Of a DNA stretch of 64,000 bases, positions 60,046 through 64,000 are shown piece by piece. The first letter of the stretch is position 1. Each line of letters opens with the position of its first letter. The position numbers and the translations under genes were made by a program. Location of the stretch: NCBI RefSeq assembly GCF_003473485.1, contig NC_053048.1, forward strand, positions 48,605,755-48,669,754, given 5' to 3'. The notes under the pieces are model-generated. The model was not told the DNA's origin and did not search any database. It saw nothing but the letters and a program-made list of their open reading frames with translations. This stretch comes from Medicago truncatula (lineage: Eukaryota; Streptophyta; Magnoliopsida; Fabales; Fabaceae).

Positions 60046-60510
60046 TTTTTTGGTCAAATAAGTAGATATTTCATCCATTAAGAGCTAAAAAGCTAGTGAT
60101 TACATCATGTATAGAAACCTACCCACTATCAGGGTAAAGTAATTACTGCAAAACATGACCGAAAAACAAACACATAAATTAGATCTAGACTAACACCGGA
60201 AGGGAGGAAAAAACAGTACAATAGAGGCAGATCCGATCGGATCTAGCTTTTAGAGGGCCTAAATCAGATGAAGAGGAGGAGGGCGGTACAACGCAGGTAG
60301 CATGGGTGGTGGCTCACCACCACCACAGTTAACGATACGACCGATGACAAACGCAACAGCCAACAAAAGCAAGTTTCCCATGACGAAAAAGGTTCAAAAG
60401 GGAAGAGAGGCGAAGATAATGAACAAACAAAAACAGTATCTATTACACCGACCAAACAACACCAGACATATTGATGGATCACTAGCAAACTAGCGGTGGC
60501 AGCAGTTCTC
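60046..60510 (-). mobile_element. 5'-truncated LINE with 12-bp target duplication
   Basis: Read on the minus strand, the 3' end is TTAATGGATGAAATATCTAC then TTATTTGACCA and an A tail, a form common to legume LINE 3' ends. The flanking GAGGGTAAACTT occurs at 60034-60045 and 60511-60522. The body is GC-richer than its surroundings. No reverse transcriptase part is left; overlapping short frames are not genes. Confidence 0.88.
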
Positions 60511-60522
60511 GAGGGTAAACTT

Positions 60523-60780
60523 GAGGGGTCAAAATTGCATATTTTAAACTTGGGGAGCCAAAATCACAATTGTAAAACTTGGGGATTAAAAGTGCAATTA
60601 CGCCTTATAAATATCAACAAAAAAATAGTTCTTATAGTATCCAAACATTGCATGGACTAAAACCACTATCAACAAATATTAAAGTGATTAAAAACAAAAG
60701 AACAAAGACAAAAAAGATACTACATTTCAAATAAAAACTAAAAAATGGTGTAAAAGAAAAAAATAGTAGAGTATATGAAT
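60523..60780. other. intergenic region
   Basis: Contains ACTTGAGGGGTCAAAATTGC and ACTTGGGGA motifs in a short series, probably the end of an unclassified repeat; no gene. Confidence 0.35.
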
Positions 60781-60789
60781 GCTTTCAGC

Positions 60790-61195
60790 TGATCCCGACT
60801 TACATGTGCCATTCTGGTTCTAGTTTTGAAAACAGAAACCATTTATTCTAACGGCACAATGATCATCATTTGCATTTACACACCAGCTTAAAATAAATAG
60901 TTTCCAAAATCAACAAATACAACAGAATCTCCATGCACTGGGATAATGGAAATTTTTGGAGTAACAACCATCGCACCAACTGGCTGTTTGCACCTAGCAG
61001 TTACTCTGTTCTGCTCTGAGAGTTTGCAGAAACAGTCCCTGGTCTAAACTTGCGGTAATATGTACTACCTAGTAGCCTCTTTGGGATATGATGGCCTGTC
61101 CAACTACCAAATGTACGTGCCAGAAAACAGACACATAAAAGTGGCGCGAGCAAATAGACTATTCTCAAATTCCTTGAAATAGAACTGAACTGCAA
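60790..61195 (-). other. UPL7: probable 3' UTR exon of the UPL7-type gene
   Basis: Downstream of the UPL7 stop, TTCAG|GTGGTC (about 61818) is a plausible donor and CTTTTGCAG|TTCAG (about 61193) a good acceptor. The 64-codon frame in this block (start 61195) begins after the stop codon and has no homology, so it reads as UTR. The 3' limit is a guess. Confidence 0.4.
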
Positions 61196-61827
61196 AAGAT
61201 TACATGTGATTTGTTAGACCAACAGCAGCATTGAAATATATGCAAATCATATGTCAGACACATAAAGACATATCAGGTAAGAGTATGACGAATGTGTGAA
61301 TGAAATACAATCATATATGGATGATTAAAAATAACCCTTCACATGCTCATTTGATTTTGTTGTGTGTATGTGGCATGTACTGTTTTATAGTCCAAATAAG
61401 ACACTAGCATTTAATTTTAGAGGACAATTAAGAAACAAGCCGAATAAGAGACAACTCATTACAGAATCAGGTCTTTGGGTTTTGAATTTCCTGTCAGAGA
61501 TTATTATCTATCTCTATGACCTTACTCTGAAAACACTCCCCCCTCTTATTCCGTTGCTTCTAAATGAAATAGTAGTCCCTTCAGAATTGCCAATATTAAC
61601 TCCTTGCTTCCAATGGCTTTTTGATTGATAGAAATAAGATATAAGAATTGTATTCACATCTTTAACACTAAAGAGCACAACCAAAATACAACCAATCCCA
61701 AACCAAGAACAGAAGCATACAAACATGTCCTAATCTAGCTGAGCATGATTTTCAAAGTAGATGCAGCAGAAATTAGTGTGATTTTATTATATAATTCAAC
61801 GAAAGAATACTGACCACCTGAAGCAAA

Positions 61828-62397
61828 TCAAGAAAGTTCAAATCCGGCATTTGAACTGATAGCATACAAAAGCTTTGCTCTCAAAGTGCCTGGCCGTTTG
61901 TATGTGGGAAGCTGTAATGATTGAGAGGAGGAAAATAAAAGCATAAGCAATTCAAATGTATGACAAGGGATTGTCTAAATGAACCAACACTTTTGTCTGA
62001 GTGACTTTAAAGTTTAAATCACCAAATTGCTGTGTTTGGTAAGTAAACATCCAAAAGTTCATACATATTTTCCAAGCCTATCTAAATGACATTTTTTATT
62101 ATGAGATCATAAATTTCAAGATCCCCGTGTTCTATACATCTAACTCATAATAACTGATGTATAATCTTGCTTTCCAATATCTCATTGCCAAATCCCAAAT
62201 ACCTTATTTGTAGATTTAAAAAAAAAAAAAGGAGTATAGGAGTCTATCGTGCTAAATGTCTCGTAAAGTATATGGTATGTGTTCTACTATTAGTACTTTA
62301 GTAGTACCTTAAGGGTATTGTAGCAAGTTGAAGCTGATGGAAGCCGCTCTGCATCTTGTCCTCCAATTGTCGCCCAAAGAGGGACATCACATGCAAC
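61828..62397 (-). CDS. UPL7: HECT E3 ubiquitin ligase UPL7-type, C-terminal two exons (partial)
   Basis: Exon 62397-62308 encodes [20 protein letters not shown] then [10 protein letters not shown]. Exon 61911-61828 encodes [20 protein letters not shown] then NAGFELS and a stop. Together they give the last 57 residues of a HECT domain. Cys at STCYN is the catalytic thioester cysteine. The KLLYAI.....GFELS ending is the HECT C-lobe terminus; the [24 protein letters not shown] pattern fits UPL7 rather than UPL6 or UPL3, from family knowledge. Such enzymes take ubiquitin from an E2 onto the cysteine and pass it to substrates. Acceptors TTTACCTAG and CATTACAG and donor AAG|GTACTA are good. The rest of the gene lies beyond the right edge. 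A likely 3' UTR intron runs from about 61818 to 61196. Confidence 0.88.
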
Positions 62398-62399
62398 CT

Positions 62400-62864
62400 A
62401 GGTAAACAAATAGACCCAAGTGATAATATACAATGAAATCAAGATATTTTAGTATTCACTTTTGGGGAATATTTTATTTCCATTATGAGATCTACGATAT
62501 TTTAAAGGAAAGGAAAAATGAGAGTAAGAGGAAAGCAGAAATTCTAGAAATCTAAAGCTGGCTAAAAGTGCCACGCATGAACGTCTAACATTTTCTTCCC
62601 TTTAATGGATTACTAGTAACTAAATTCTTAAAAAAATGCCGAAATAACTTTTGAAAAAGAATACCCCATCCCAGAAGTAACATATAGTTCTTATTTTACA
62701 GTGCAAAATATAGTACTTAAGGAAGCCCTATTTGGTGTTGGTGATGCTGAAAATCTAAGCCACTTGACTATTAAATTCACAAAGAACCCCTTCTCTGAAA
62801 GATAAAAACAAAACTTTTGACCTCTTTGAAGGTGATTCTTCCATGTAAAACAGAACTCGACATT
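62400..62864 (-). other. UPL7 intron
   Basis: Intron sequence upstream of the exon at 62397. I found no exon matching the preceding HECT residues before the window ends, so the intron is longer than 1.6 kb here. Confidence 0.5.
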
Positions 62865-64000
62865 TGATGAGTCAATAATTATCTATTTTAGTATGATATT
62901 TAGTTTCGTTTTAATTAGATTTAAGTTTATTTTACTTTAATATTATTTCCTTTTTGAACTATTTTACTTCAATTGCATATTATTATATTTCAGGAATGAA
63001 TATTTGATGGATTGACTCTTTGAACAAAAGAAAAGGGTTTTGGAGCTGATTCTGCAAAAATACGAAGATTCGGAGACAAAAATATATTTTCCTCAAGTCA
63101 GAAGCTTGGCACGGCCCGTGCTAACATTGGCACGGCCGTGCCACCTCCCAGAACAGCCTTTTGCTGCTTTTGCTTAGATTTTAAGCTACTCTATTTTAGT
63201 TTTACCAAAAAGCCCGCAATTTCTTGTGGAACATTCTAGTGATGTAATTGCTTAGATTCTAAGTCGAATGTAAACTGTAAATAGAGTAGCTAGCCATCAC
63301 AAATATTCATCTTTTGTTCTTGGAAATAATAAGTGACAATTGTTTCTTTGAATAAAAGTTCAACCTTTATTTTATGTTCTTCTTCTTCTTCTCTTCTATG
63401 TCTACAATGAACGTTGGTGAGTAGACTTCTCTTGTCTTGGGATTGTTGCATAAGTCTAATGACATAATCCTAATCAAACTAAGTTATTAACCATAATCTT
63501 ATGTAACCCTGATCTCTAATCTAAATTCACCGTTTTAACATGAATTAACCATTATTATCAAACTGTGGAAACGAAAGTGGAGGGTTTGATAATTGTTAAT
63601 CCATCATCTCAAATATCAATTCATAAAACGAAAGTGGAGCTTTGATATTCGAACAAGTGAATTTAGACAAGGGTTGCAAAGGCAGCGAAATAGTCTTTAC
63701 AATCTTTGAGACATATAAGTTTCGATCTTCAAGGGAACTAATAGTAATCAAGTCAGCGAAATAGGCTTGGTTGCTAGAGGAACCAAAATCTAATAGTAAT
63801 CAAGTCAGCGAAATAGGCTTGATTGCTAGAGGAACATAAAAGAAACTGTCTTTAGAAGTTAGGTCTAACATAAGGTTCTAGGTTTAATAGTTTGGTTTGT
63901 GAAGGATTTGTCGTTAGGATGAACCAATAATCCCAAGACACCTCTTTTATTATTATTGTTATTTTTCTTTTAAACAAAAAATACAACTTTCTACTTTCTA
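62865..64000 (+). mobile_element. LTR-retrotransposon end (partial) in the UPL7 intron
   Basis: From TGATGAGTCAATAATTATCT at about 62865 the sequence resembles a long legume Gypsy-type LTR. It carries a GC-rich palindromic block, GGCACGGCCCGTGC...GGCACGGCCGTGCC, at 63111-63141, a TCTTCTTCTTC tract at 63379, and a 51-bp tandem duplication at 63738-63837 (CTAATAGTAATCAAGTCAGC). No coding or primer-binding site is reached and the right end is outside the window, so the limits and superfamily are tentative. Confidence 0.5.
63738..63837. repeat. 51-bp tandem duplication
   Basis: Two adjacent units, each with CTAATAGTAATCAAGTCAGC and GAAATAGGCTT.GTTGCTAGAG. They differ at one base (GGTTGC versus GATTGC). 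Confidence 0.85.

Noticed and set aside
61001-61195. 64-codon minus-strand frame with a hydrophobic start downstream of UPL7
   Set aside because: It follows the UPL7 stop codon and starts at a probable splice acceptor. It best fits 3' UTR, and no protein family is recognisable.
1-64000. CRISPR arrays, operons, prokaryotic defence or phage systems
   Set aside because: The window has spliced plant genes, SINEs, LINEs and a U6 gene. The tandem repeats present lack the regular repeat-spacer form.

Overview
This is a plant nuclear window, AT-rich, with spliced genes and many small transposons. Protein families, codon use and the repeat types (legume-type SINEs, CACTA, MULE-MITEs, TRIM/LTR fragments) point to a papilionoid legume, most likely Medicago truncatula or a close relative. 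That assignment is an inference from familiarity, not from a database search.

Layout. 1-7.0 kb: gene-poor, with AT microsatellites, a 180-bp tandem repeat and a SINE. 7.1-15.3 kb: a complete 13-exon Cactin gene (+), whose third intron has grown to about 3.9 kb through a 3 x 678-bp tandem array, a MITE and a 474-bp TRIM-like element. 15.3-23 kb: MITEs, then an F-box pseudogene (-) split by a CACTA remnant and by a 1.33-kb solo LTR. 23-26 kb: AT-rich intergenic DNA. 26.4-28.6 kb: a four-exon exostosin-family (GT47) glycosyltransferase (+). 29.3-30.2 kb: a second, frameshifted copy of the same F-box gene (-). 30-33 kb: MITEs and a Copia integrase fragment. 33.3-39.2 kb: a diverged tandem duplication carrying decayed WD40 exons of DDB1-CUL4-associated-factor type; the first copy received a 1.37-kb MULE-like element and the second ends next to a LINE tail. 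39.4-44 kb: Stowaway, SINE and a 5'-truncated LINE. 44.1-46.0 kb: a single-exon wall-associated-kinase-like receptor kinase (-). 47.2-47.6 kb: an intact U6 snRNA gene with USE and TATA (-), abutting a CHUP1-like pseudo-exon. 49.4-52.2 kb: a ribosomal protein bS6-like gene (+) preceded by a long foldback. 53.5-57 kb: TIR elements. 57.1-57.5 kb: a DUF538 (SVB-like) gene (-). 58.6-60.5 kb: a MULE-MITE and a LINE tail. 61.8-62.4 kb to the edge: the last two coding exons of a UPL7-type HECT ubiquitin ligase (-), with an LTR-retrotransposon end in the upstream intron.

The genes do not form a pathway; this is an ordinary eukaryotic neighbourhood of unrelated genes. I found no convincing new biological system. 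The observations most worth a second look are: TRIM-like repeats that carry a U6-type USE-TATA module with the same 24-bp spacing as the real U6 gene in this window, followed by a conserved stem-loop; the very young triplication inside the Cactin intron; and insertions that can be dated against paired duplicates that serve as empty sites.
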